A stretch of 64,000 nucleotides of DNA. It comes from Ruminococcus sp. GTDB lineage: Bacteria; Bacillota; Clostridia; Lachnospirales; Lachnospiraceae. Location: NCBI GenBank assembly GCA_013911065.1, contig JACERV010000027.1, forward strand, positions 1 to 64,000. Reading direction: 5' to 3'. How positions within the stretch are numbered: position 1 is the first letter of the stretch; every line of letters starts with the position of its first letter. Both the position numbers and the translations under genes were made by a program. Positions 8,744 to 16,887 of this stretch are shown one piece after another. A model generated the notes under the pieces. The model did no database searches and was not told the DNA's origin. It saw only the letters and a list, made by a program, of their open reading frames with translations.

Positions 8744-10060
8744 TTATTTACAATAAAGTGTTGGCAGTGCAGCATAGACAGCAGCGCATACTACAAGGTC
8801 TGCTTTCCATGTTTTTTCGTTTGGTGCGTGTGCCTGTGCCTCTGCACCAGGTCCGAATCCGATACATGGAATTCCGTTTCTTCCCATGATGGATACGCCG
8901 TTTGTTGAGAATGTCCATTTGTCTGTTAATGGACGTGCTTTTCTCATTTCTTCTGTCTCAGCAGTTCCGATTCTGGTTTCACCGTAGAGTCCTTTGTAAG
9001 CCTCCTCTAATGCTTTTGTTACTTCATGATCTTCCGGGATTACCCATGTCGGGAAGTAGCACTCGATTGGATAAACAAGTCCTGTGTAAGACGGACGGTC
9101 ATAGTTATACATAGACACTTTTACGTCATCTCCATATTTCTTTACATTAGGAAGGGCACGGATTTCATCCAGGCAGCTTTCCCATGTCTCGCCTGCTGTC
9201 ATACGGCGGTCAAGAGATACGGAACAGGAGTCAGCAACCGCACAGCGGCTTGGAGATGTAAAGAAAACTTCGGAAGTCGTAACAGTTCCTCTTCCAAGGA
9301 AACGTGCTTCTTTCCACTCCGGATTGTATTTTTCATCCAGCATTTTTACAAGGCCTTTGATTTCTGTACTGTCTTCAGCATCATTTTCGTTCAATGAACG
9401 GATATCCTGAAGGATGTCAGCCATTTTGTAAATTGCGTTGTCACCGCGTTCTGGTGCGGAGCCGTGGCAGGAAACACCTTTTACATCTACACGGATTTCC
9501 ATACGTCCACGCTGTCCACGGTAAATACCGCCGTCTGTAGGCTCTGTGGATACTACAAATTCAGGACGAACCTTGCCTTCGTTGATGATGTACTGCCAGC
9601 AGAGACCGTCACAGTCTTCTTCCTGTACAGTTCCGGTTACGAGAACGGTGTATTTGTCACTTAACAGTCCCAGATCTTTCATAATTTTTGCGCCGTATAC
9701 TGCAGAAACGATACCGCCGCACTGGTCAGAAACACCACGTCCGCCGATTTCTTCGTCATTTTCATAACCTTCGTACGGATCGAATGTCCAGTTTTCAATA
9801 TTTCCGATACCTACAGTATCAATATGAGCGTCAAATCCAATAATTTTTTCGCCTGTTCCCATGTAGCCAAGAACGTTGCCCTGTGGGTCGATTTCTACTT
9901 TGTCAAATCCAAGTCTTCTCATTTCTTCTGCAATGCGGTCGATATGAGCCTTTTCATCACAGCTCTCGCCTGGATATTTTACAATGTCCCTCAGGAACTT
10001 TGTCATATCTGCCTGATAATTTTGCGCAGCTTCTTTGATTTTGTTAAAGTCCATTTTCAT
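8744..10060 (-). CDS. ygeY: YgeY, M20-family selenium-metabolism-linked hydrolase
   Basis: The 438-residue metallohydrolase has the M20 pattern: [10 protein letters not shown] (metal His and catalytic Asp), [10 protein letters not shown] (bridging Asp), TVQEEDCDG (catalytic Glu pair) and a late HAPNEKTW (metal His). YgeY is the M20 enzyme of ygeW-ygeX-ygeY clusters and is thought to hydrolyse an amide or ureido bond in the route to 2,3-diaminopropionate. Two ATGs six bases apart (10060 and 10054) are both near AGGAG; the first has about 3 bases of spacing, the second 9, so 10054 is a possible start. Confidence 0.93.
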   Translation of the reverse strand: MKMDFNKIKEAAQNYQADMTKFLRDIVKYPGESCDEKAHIDRIAEEMRRLGFDKVEIDPQGNVLGYMGTGEKIIGFDAHIDTVGIGNIENWTFDPYEGYENDEEIGGRGVSDQCGGIVSAVYGAKIMKDLGLLSDKYTVLVTGTVQEEDCDGLCWQYIINEGKVRPEFVVSTEPTDGGIYRGQRGRMEIRVDVKGVSCHGSAPERGDNAIYKMADILQDIRSLNENDAEDSTEIKGLVKMLDEKYNPEWKEARFLGRGTVTTSEVFFTSPSRCAVADSCSVSLDRRMTAGETWESCLDEIRALPNVKKYGDDVKVSMYNYDRPSYTGLVYPIECYFPTWVIPEDHEVTKALEEAYKGLYGETRIGTAETEEMRKARPLTDKWTFSTNGVSIMGRNGIPCIGFGPGAEAQAHAPNEKTWKADLVVCAAVYAALPTLYCK

Positions 10061-10135
10061 ACACTCCTTTTTAGAAATAGGTTTTAAAGTTTGTTGTTAC
10101 ATTATTCATAGGATTATTACATTTATCTCGATTGC

Positions 10136-11341
10136 CTAGCGGTCATTTCCACTCCAGACAATAGATTCATATCTTTCAGGGTCTGTATCACCCTCAGTGG
10201 AGAAGAGAAGAACTTTGGAGTTTTCATCCAGTCCAAGATGTTCTCTCAATTCTTTATATTCATCCATGCACATGATGCAGGCTAATGCGCCGAAAGGTGC
10301 TGCGCCTGACTCTCCGGATGTGACAGCCGGATCTCCCTTAACAGGAGCTGCCAGCATACGCATTCCTTTTGCAGCCACCCAGTCTGGTGCGGCAACAAAT
10401 GTGTCTACATGGTTCTTTAAGATATCCCAGGAAATGGTGTTTGGCTCTCCGCATGCAAGACCTGCCATAATAGTAACCATATCGCCATCTACAATCTGAA
10501 GGCTTCCGTCACCTAAAGCAGCGCCCTTGTAAAGGCAGGCAGCAGCTTCGGCTTCTACGACAACAACTTTCGGAGGGTTTTCAGGATAACGGTTTGCAAA
10601 ATATCCCTGAACCGCTCCGGCAAGAGAACCTACACCAGCCTGTATAAATACGTGGGTCGGTCTGTCACAGCCCAATCCTTCTAACTGTTCTTTTGCTTCC
10701 ATAGCCATTGTTCCATAGCCTTGCATGATCCATGCCGGAATTTCTTCATATCCGTCCCATGCGGTATCTTGTACCATGATTCCGTTTTCAGTCTTGTTTG
10801 CCATGTCATTAGCCATGCGCACACATTCATCATAATTGTACTCTTCGATAGTTGCTTTGGCACCCTCTGCCAGGATGTTGTTCAGGCGGGTCTGGGTTGT
10901 GCCTTTGGGCATCAGTACAACAGATTTCTGGCCCAGTTTGTTGGCTGCCCATGCGACACCACGCCCGTGGTTACCGTCTGTAGCTGTGAAGAAGGTTGCC
11001 TGGCCGAATTCTTTTCTCAATCCTTCGGAAGTCAGTACCTGATAAGGCAGTTCGGAAACATCCTTGCCGACCTGCTGTGCAATGTAACGTGCCATTGCAA
11101 AAGAGCCTCCTAATACCTTGAAAGCGTTCAGTCCAAATCTGTAGGATTCATCCTTTACGTATACTTCTTTTAATCCGAGTCTGTCAGCCATTTTCTCTAA
11201 CTTGACAAGGGGAGTAATGCTGTACTGAGGAAAACTCTCGTGAAAGGCCCGGGCTTTTTCTACCTCAGTAAGTGCCATAACCTTCAGTTGTGCATCGTCT
11301 GTTTTGGGCATGTGGTTTACTGCCCATTTGATTGTTTCCAT
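10136..11341 (-). CDS. ygeX: diaminopropionate ammonia-lyase
   Basis: The 401-residue fold-type II PLP enzyme converts 2,3-diaminopropionate to pyruvate and two ammonia. The PLP lysine lies in NAFKVLGGSFA (about residue 77), the substrate loop in TATDGNHGRGVAW (about 120), and SGESGAAPFGAL near residue 340 matches the family. AGGAGG lies 9 bases before the ATG. It is the second gene of the leftward arm, 20 bases after the regulator gene, and would be the last carbon-releasing step of the purine pathway. Confidence 0.95.
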   Translation of the reverse strand: METIKWAVNHMPKTDDAQLKVMALTEVEKARAFHESFPQYSITPLVKLEKMADRLGLKEVYVKDESYRFGLNAFKVLGGSFAMARYIAQQVGKDVSELPYQVLTSEGLRKEFGQATFFTATDGNHGRGVAWAANKLGQKSVVLMPKGTTQTRLNNILAEGAKATIEEYNYDECVRMANDMANKTENGIMVQDTAWDGYEEIPAWIMQGYGTMAMEAKEQLEGLGCDRPTHVFIQAGVGSLAGAVQGYFANRYPENPPKVVVVEAEAAACLYKGAALGDGSLQIVDGDMVTIMAGLACGEPNTISWDILKNHVDTFVAAPDWVAAKGMRMLAAPVKGDPAVTSGESGAAPFGALACIMCMDEYKELREHLGLDENSKVLLFSTEGDTDPERYESIVWSGNDR

Positions 11342-11361
11342 GTGTAAAAACCTCCTTCTTT

Positions 11362-12009
11362 CTATTTGCCTGCGTCCATGTAACTATAAAGTGTAAATTT
11401 TGAAATTCCCAAAAGCGAAGCAACTTTGTCTCCGGATTTTGTAATCAGGAAAGCACCTGCATCATTTAAGTATTGCACAACTATGACTTTATCATCCTTA
11501 TTCATTAAAGCAACGGGTTTGCCCACAAGAGCTAAAGCTTGCTCAATTAATGTATCCAGCAGTTCGTTCACATTGTGAGTGATTTTTTGAGGCTGGCTAT
11601 TTTTGGCTTCTGATTCTTTTGTTGTGTCTGTGCTGATTAATGATTGGATTGCGGTTTCAATAGTGAGCAGTGATGTGATGTCGTAATTCAGAGAAAAAAT
11701 GTAGGTAACACGGTTGTCATCATTCCGTATATACATTGTGCTGGATTTTAGAATTCGTCCGTCCTCTGTTTTTGTAAGATAAGAAAGACGGTCATGAATT
11801 TGTGAAGGGTTCCGGCTTAATGTTTCTAATACTACGCGGGAAGGTCCGTCACCTAGCTTTCTATTGGAGATATGTCCGTTTTCAATATAGACGATGGAGT
11901 TCTCCAGTTCTTTTCTTGTAAGATCGTGAATAACAATCTCACATGAGCTTCCAAACTGCATCGCAAGTCCGTGTGCAAGTTGTTTTAATAAGTCCAGTTT
12001 CTGGCCCAA
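11362..12009 (-). CDS. YheO-like PAS / DauR-type HTH regulator
   Basis: The protein is about 215 residues. An N-terminal YheO-like PAS region (for example MQFGSSCEIVIHDL, LTKTEDGRILKSSTMYIRND) is followed by a linker and a C-terminal helix-turn-helix ending 'KVASLLGISKFTLYSYMDAGK'. The frame is open to an ATG at 12075, but that ATG overlaps a good leftward -10 element (12074-12079) and has no ribosome binding site. AGGAG lies 8 bases before a TTG at 12009, which also begins at the usual domain border. As first gene of the leftward arm beside the divergent promoters, it is the likely purine-sensing regulator of the locus; the ligand is unknown. Confidence 0.8.
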   Translation of the reverse strand: MGQKLDLLKQLAHGLAMQFGSSCEIVIHDLTRKELENSIVYIENGHISNRKLGDGPSRVVLETLSRNPSQIHDRLSYLTKTEDGRILKSSTMYIRNDDNRVTYIFSLNYDITSLLTIETAIQSLISTDTTKESEAKNSQPQKITHNVNELLDTLIEQALALVGKPVALMNKDDKVIVVQYLNDAGAFLITKSGDKVASLLGISKFTLYSYMDAGK

Positions 12010-12073
12010 AGTCACCGCTCCTTTCACATGAGGTCCAGGAAATATTTCCCGAAAACTTTTTGCTTCTGAAACC

Positions 12074-12101
12074 ATAATATCATAAAAAAAAATTAAATCA
12101 A
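12074..12101 (-). promoter_or_regulatory. leftward promoter of the purine operon
   Basis: On the minus strand TTGATT (12101-12096), a 16-base spacer and TATTAT (12079-12074) form a good vegetative promoter. Predicted transcription start is near 12067, leaving a leader of about 58 bases before the TTG start of the regulator. The overlap with the ATG at 12075 is why that ATG is not taken as the start. Confidence 0.55.
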
Positions 12102-12120
12102 TACCTTTTCTAAAAATTTT

Positions 12121-12133
12121 TTAGGTAGCCTAA
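12121..12133. promoter_or_regulatory. candidate operator TTAGG-N3-CCTAA
   Basis: ttaggtagcctaa is a perfect 5+5 palindrome in the middle of the divergent region, between the leftward -35 (12096-12101) and the rightward -35 (12153-12158). A related palindrome, taggcaccta, lies at 12193-12202 just after the rightward -10. The pair could be bound by the adjacent regulator. Confidence 0.4.
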
Positions 12134-12152
12134 TTTTTTTTTAGAATTTGTG

Positions 12153-12181
12153 TTGCAATTCTTTTGTATTGATGATATTCT
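12153..12181 (+). promoter_or_regulatory. rightward promoter of ssnA-ygfK arm
   Basis: TTGCAA (12153-12158), a 17-base spacer and TATTCT (12176-12181). Predicted start near 12188, giving a leader of about 114 bases to ssnA. Confidence 0.45.
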
Positions 12182-12240
12182 ATATATAACGATAGGCACC
12201 TAATGACTAAAAAAAGTAGTTCAAAGAACGCGGAAAGACA

Positions 12241-12260
12241 CGCGTATACGCGCATACGCG
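12241..12260 (+). promoter_or_regulatory. CG-rich hairpin in the ssnA leader
   Basis: cgcgtat (12241-12247) pairs with atacgcg (12254-12260) over a 6-base loop, and the first 12 bases are themselves a perfect palindrome. It is strikingly CG-rich against an AT-rich leader and lies about 40 bases before the ssnA start. It could be a protein site or an mRNA leader hairpin. Confidence 0.4.
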
Positions 12261-12301
12261 GGAGTTTTTGGGCAAACTAAAAAGAAAAGGAGATGAACAG
12301 T

Positions 12302-13633
12302 ATGCTGATTTTGGGAAATGGCAGGGTGATTACAAGGGACGAAAAAAATCCGTATATGGATAATGGCGCAGTAGCCATTGAAGGCACGACAATCAAAAAA
12401 GTGGGGAGCCTGGATGAAGTCAGGGCAGCTTACCCCGATGCGGAGTTTATTGATGCAAAAGGAAAGGTGATTATGCCTGCATTTATTAATGCACATGAGC
12501 ATATTTACAGTTCTTTTGCAAGAGGGCTTTCCATAAATGGATATAATCCAAATGGCTTTTTGGATATACTGGACGGCCTGTGGTGGACAATTGACAGGAA
12601 CCTTACATTGGAGGACACTTATTTAAGTGCCATGGCAACATATATTGACTGCATCAAAAATGGTGTAACAACAATTTTTGATCATCATGCAAGCTTTGGC
12701 TCCATCCGTGATTCTCTTTTCCATATTGAGAAAGCGGCAAAGGAGACAGGGGTACGTTCCTGCCTGTGCTATGAGATTTCTGACCGCGATGGCAAAGAAA
12801 AGGCAAGAGATTCCGTGATGGAAAATGCAGAGTTCATCCGCCACGCGCTGAAGGATGACAGCGGCATGATAGCAGGTATGATGGGAATGCATGCCCAGTT
12901 TACCATTTCTGATGAAACAATGGAGCTGGCGGCAGCGAATAAACCGGAAGGTGTTGGGTATCATATCCATGTTGCGGAGGGGATTGAAGATTTACATCAC
13001 TGCCTGAAGCATTACGGCAAACGCATTGTAGACAGGCTCATGGATTGGAACATATTAGGAGAGAAGACTCTGCTTGGTCACTGTATTTATATCAATGGGC
13101 ATGAGATGGACTTGATTAAAGATACCAATACTATGGTAGTACACAATCCGGAATCCAACATGGGCAATGCCTGCGGATGTCCTCCGACTATGGAACTGGT
13201 GCACAGAGGAATTCTGACGGGATTAGGGACAGATGGATATACTCACGATATGACAGAATCTTACAAGGTGGCGAATGTGCTGCACAAACATCACTTATGT
13301 GATGCCACAGCCGCATGGGGAGAAGTTCCCCAGATGCTTTTTGAAGGCAACGCTAAAATTGCAAACCGCTACTTCAGCCAGGAACTGGGTGTCTTAAAAG
13401 AAGGTGCGGCAGGGGATGTCATCGTCGTAGATTATGACCCACTGACACCAATCAGCGGGGATAACTGCAATGGACATATCCTGTTTGGTATTAACGGAAG
13501 AAATGTAGTAACCACAGTGGCAAATGGAAAAGTTCTGATGAAAGACCGTGAACTGCAGCATATAGATGAGGCAAAAGTGATGTCAGACTGCAGACAGGCA
13601 GCGGCGGAACTCGGAAAGAGAATCAACGGATAG
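12302..13633 (+). CDS. ssnA: SsnA-type amidohydrolase
   Basis: The 443-residue amidohydrolase-superfamily protein has the metal motif NAHEHIYSS (HxH, about residue 65), HIHVAEG (about 221), GHCIYIN (about 255) and GTDGYTHDM (catalytic Asp, about 310). SsnA belongs to the group that includes guanine deaminase and chlorohydrolases; in purine-degradation clusters it is proposed to hydrolyse a purine ring intermediate. AAGGAG lies 9 bases before the ATG at 12302; the ATG at 12293 overlaps that site and is rejected. First gene of the rightward arm. Confidence 0.93.
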   Translation: MLILGNGRVITRDEKNPYMDNGAVAIEGTTIKKVGSLDEVRAAYPDAEFIDAKGKVIMPAFINAHEHIYSSFARGLSINGYNPNGFLDILDGLWWTIDRNLTLEDTYLSAMATYIDCIKNGVTTIFDHHASFGSIRDSLFHIEKAAKETGVRSCLCYEISDRDGKEKARDSVMENAEFIRHALKDDSGMIAGMMGMHAQFTISDETMELAAANKPEGVGYHIHVAEGIEDLHHCLKHYGKRIVDRLMDWNILGEKTLLGHCIYINGHEMDLIKDTNTMVVHNPESNMGNACGCPPTMELVHRGILTGLGTDGYTHDMTESYKVANVLHKHHLCDATAAWGEVPQMLFEGNAKIANRYFSQELGVLKEGAAGDVIVVDYDPLTPISGDNCNGHILFGINGRNVVTTVANGKVLMKDRELQHIDEAKVMSDCRQAAAELGKRING

Positions 13634-13699
13634 TTCAAAGGGGACAGACCCTTTTGAAAAGGGACTGTCCCCTTTGAACGTCGCTTTCAGAATATTCAG
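13634..13699. repeat. palindromic repeat, copy B (inverted relative to copy A)
   Basis: aaaggggacagacccttttg / aaaagggactgtccccttt form a long palindrome directly after the ssnA stop, followed by cgctttcagaatattcag. Read on the minus strand it aligns with copy A at 8677-8741 including the ctgaatattctgaaa flank. The hairpin lies between ssnA and ygfK and may attenuate readthrough. Confidence 0.75.
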
Positions 13700-13721
13700 A
13701 TAATACAGGAGGTTTACACAA

Positions 13722-16715
13722 ATGAGTGATATTATGACCCCGATATCTTTCGGGCAGTTAGTGGATTGGATTATAACAGAACATGAGAAGTCTGGTACGG
13801 TATTTGGGGAGCACCGGGCATATCATGCGGATGAGAAGTTTAACCGGACTATTTTTGGACGGACCCTGGAGACTCCGGTGGGGCCTGCAGCAGGACCACA
13901 TACCCAGCTGACACAGAATATCGTGGCAGCGTATTATACGGGAAGCCGGTTTTTTGAGCTGAAGACGGTTCAGACTATGGATGGTGCTGAGTTGGCTGCA
14001 TGTGTGAATAAGCCATGTATCCGGGCAGAAGATGAGTGCTATAACTGTGAATGGTCTACAGAACTTTATGTTCCTGAGGCTATGGAGGAGTATATTAAGG
14101 CATGGATTCTTTTGAAAGTTATGGCAAAAGAGTTTGACCTGGGAAGCATGGACGGATTCCAGTTCAATATCAGTGTAGGATATGATTTGGAAGGAATTAA
14201 GTCTGAGAAGATTGACAATTTCCTGAATACAATGAAGGATGCAAAGAATTCAGAAGTTTTCCAGTCATGCAAACAATACCTGCTGGATAATGTGGACAAA
14301 TTCCAGAAGGTTACAAAGGAAGACATTGAAAATATCCAGTCTGATATTTGTAATTCTGTGACAATTTCTACTCTTCATGGATGCCCTCCACAGGAGATTG
14401 AGAAAATTGCTATGCATCTGATTACAGAAAAAGGATTCCATACTTTTATTAAATGTAATCCTACCTTATTGGGATATGAATTTGCCAGAAAAACCATGGA
14501 TGAGATGGGTTATGATTACCTTGCATTCGGTGACTTCCACTTTAAAGATGATTTACAGTATGAAGATGCAATACCAATGCTTACCCGCCTTATGAAGGTA
14601 TGCGAAGAGAGAAACCTGGAATTTGGCGTAAAGATTACCAACACCTTCCCGGTAGATGTAAAGCAGAACGAGCTGCCCAGCGAAGAAATGTATATGTCAG
14701 GAAAGTCACTTTATCCTCTGTCTATTTCACTGGCTGCGAAACTGGCGAAAGAATTTGACGGAAAACTTCGGATTTCTTATTCCGGCGGAGCCGATTTCTA
14801 CAATATAAAAGGAATTGTGGAAGCAGGAATCTGGCCTGTGACAGTGGCAACTACTCTGTTGAAGCCAGGCGGATATGAGAGAATGATACAGATAGCTGAG
14901 GCAGTAGAGCAGGAAGACGCCGTGTTTGAAGGTGTTAGTGTGGAAGGTTCCCAGGCACTTGCTGAGGAGGCAAAAGTAAGTCCTCACCATGTAAAAGCAA
15001 TTAAACCGCTTCCATCCCGTAAGCTGGATAAAAAGGTACCGCTTTTAGATTGCTTTTTAGCTCCATGTAAAGGTGGCTGTCCAATCAATCAGGACATCCC
15101 GGAATATCTGCAGCTTGTAAGCGAAGGAAAATATGAAGAGGCTATGGAGGTAATTACAGATAAGAATCCACTGCCATTCATTACAGGAACAATCTGCGCG
15201 CACAACTGTATGACCAAATGTACCCGTAACTTCTATGAGGAACCGGTACATATCCGGAATATGAAACTGGTAGCAGCACAGAATGGCTATGATGCATGGA
15301 TAAAAAAAGTGGTTCCCGCAGCTATAACGCAAGAAGGAAAAGCAGCAGTTGTCGGGGGAGGCCCGGCAGGTATGGCAGCAGCATATTTCCTGAGAAAAGC
15401 AGGAATGGAAGTTACATTATTTGAGCAAACCGATTCTTTAGGCGGTGTGCCTCGCCACGTGATTTCTGGATTCAGAATGACAGATGAGGACATTGATAAG
15501 GATGCGGCAATTATGGCAGCCGTTGGCGTGGACGTTCAATACAATACAAAGATTGAAAATGTACAGGAATTAAAGGATAAAGGCTATACATCAGTGATCC
15601 TTGCAATTGGTGCACCAAAACCAGGTGTATTGAAGCTGGAAGAAGGAGAGACTGTAAATGCCATTGAGTTCCTTACAAAATTCAAAGAGACAGCCGGAAA
15701 CCTGGACATAGGAAAACATGTAGTGGTTATCGGCGGCGGAAATACTGCAATGGATGCTGCAAGAGCGGCAAAACTCACGAAAGGCGTGGAGACTTCTTCC
15801 CTTGTTTACAGAAGAACAAAACGCTTTATGCCGGCTGATGAAGAAGAGTTAATAATGGCACTTGAGGATGGTGTGGAATTTAAAGAACTTTTGGCACCTG
15901 TCAAGCTTGCCGGCGGTGTTCTGACCTGCAGAGTCATGAAGCTGGGAGATTACGATTCATCAGGAAGAAGAGGTGTTATTGAGACTGACGAAATTCGGGA
16001 AGTGCCTGCAGATACTGTTATTGTTGCGGTAGGTGAGAGTGTTCCCACTGAATTCTATGAGGCAAATGGCATCAATGTAAACGAGCGTGGAAAAGCAATG
16101 GTAAATGAAGAAACCTGTGAGACAAGTCAGGCAGGTGTTTATGTTGTAGGAGATGGACTTGGCGGACCGGCTACAATTGTAGAAGGCATCCGGGATGGGA
16201 AAATGGCAGCGGAAGCAATCATTGGAAGAGTTCTTTCCACAGATTACCATATACAGGCCGACGAGGATCAGGTGTATGATAGAGAAGGCATCTTAAAGCG
16301 GATTGAGACAGGACGTGCTGAATCAGAGCGGTGTCTCTCATGTTCCAGCATATGTGAGAACTGTGTGGAAGTCTGTCCGAACAGAGCAAATGTTTCTGTA
16401 AGGGTTCCAGGTATGCTGCAGCATCAGATTATTCATATAGACTATATGTGTAACGAGTGCGGCAACTGCAGGAGCTTCTGTCCATATGACAGTGCTCCGT
16501 ATCTGGAGAAATTTACTTTGTTCGCCGGAGCAAAAGATATGGAGGACAGCAAGAACGAGGGATTCGCAGTATTGGATGCAGAGAATGTAGTATGCCAGGT
16601 AAGATATCTTGGCGATACCTTCACATGGACAAAGGGAGAAGAAACAAGACTTCCTGTAGGGCTGCAGCAGCTGATTGAAACTGTAATCCGGGACTATCCA
16701 TACTTTTTGGTATAA
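13722..16715 (+). CDS. ygfK: YgfK, putative flavin/Fe-S reductase
   Basis: The 997-residue multidomain oxidoreductase has, in order: a dihydroorotate-dehydrogenase-like barrel (from PVGPAAGPHTQLTQNIVAAY, residues about 45-430); a GltD-type Fe-S helical domain (CKGGCPINQDIPEYL...CAHNCMTKC, about 445-530); FAD and NAD(P) Rossmann domains (VVGGGPAGMAAAY about 545, VVVIGGGNTAMDAA about 668); and a C-terminal ferredoxin domain with two Cys clusters (CLSCSSICENCVEVCP, CNECGNCRSFCPYDSAP, about 865-925). It is annotated in E. coli as a putative selenate reductase subunit, but in purine clusters it is thought to reduce the purine substrate. It could also take electrons from the two FAD-less xanthine dehydrogenases. 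AGGAGG precedes the ATG by 9 bases. Confidence 0.93.
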   Translation: MSDIMTPISFGQLVDWIITEHEKSGTVFGEHRAYHADEKFNRTIFGRTLETPVGPAAGPHTQLTQNIVAAYYTGSRFFELKTVQTMDGAELAACVNKPCIRAEDECYNCEWSTELYVPEAMEEYIKAWILLKVMAKEFDLGSMDGFQFNISVGYDLEGIKSEKIDNFLNTMKDAKNSEVFQSCKQYLLDNVDKFQKVTKEDIENIQSDICNSVTISTLHGCPPQEIEKIAMHLITEKGFHTFIKCNPTLLGYEFARKTMDEMGYDYLAFGDFHFKDDLQYEDAIPMLTRLMKVCEERNLEFGVKITNTFPVDVKQNELPSEEMYMSGKSLYPLSISLAAKLAKEFDGKLRISYSGGADFYNIKGIVEAGIWPVTVATTLLKPGGYERMIQIAEAVEQEDAVFEGVSVEGSQALAEEAKVSPHHVKAIKPLPSRKLDKKVPLLDCFLAPCKGGCPINQDIPEYLQLVSEGKYEEAMEVITDKNPLPFITGTICAHNCMTKCTRNFYEEPVHIRNMKLVAAQNGYDAWIKKVVPAAITQEGKAAVVGGGPAGMAAAYFLRKAGMEVTLFEQTDSLGGVPRHVISGFRMTDEDIDKDAAIMAAVGVDVQYNTKIENVQELKDKGYTSVILAIGAPKPGVLKLEEGETVNAIEFLTKFKETAGNLDIGKHVVVIGGGNTAMDAARAAKLTKGVETSSLVYRRTKRFMPADEEELIMALEDGVEFKELLAPVKLAGGVLTCRVMKLGDYDSSGRRGVIETDEIREVPADTVIVAVGESVPTEFYEANGINVNERGKAMVNEETCETSQAGVYVVGDGLGGPATIVEGIRDGKMAAEAIIGRVLSTDYHIQADEDQVYDREGILKRIETGRAESERCLSCSSICENCVEVCPNRANVSVRVPGMLQHQIIHIDYMCNECGNCRSFCPYDSAPYLEKFTLFAGAKDMEDSKNEGFAVLDAENVVCQVRYLGDTFTWTKGEETRLPVGLQQLIETVIRDYPYFLV

Positions 16716-16766
16716 ATTCCCAAAGAGCTTCTAAAAATAAAACAGAATAATAGAAATTAATAAAAA

Positions 16767-16806
16767 GCCCATACAGAGATGTGACCAGCCATATCTCTGT
16801 ATGGGC
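16767..16806. repeat. perfect 14-bp inverted repeat between ygfK and the hydantoinase
   Basis: gcccatacagagat (16767-16780) pairs perfectly with atctctgtatgggc (16793-16806) around a 12-base loop. A T-run follows only on the minus strand; on the plus strand it is followed by caaaaaac. It therefore does not look like a standard rightward terminator despite its position inside the rightward operon. Confidence 0.7.
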
Positions 16807-16887
16807 CAAAAAACAATACCGGACCAGTCCCCGAGCATTTTGTTAAAGGGATTCAATTTGATTACAAGACAGAAAGAAGGAATGGCT

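Noticed and set aside
8677-13699. Composite transposon bounded by the two palindromic repeats
   Set aside because: No transposase, no target-site duplication and the genes inside belong to the purine locus on functional grounds.
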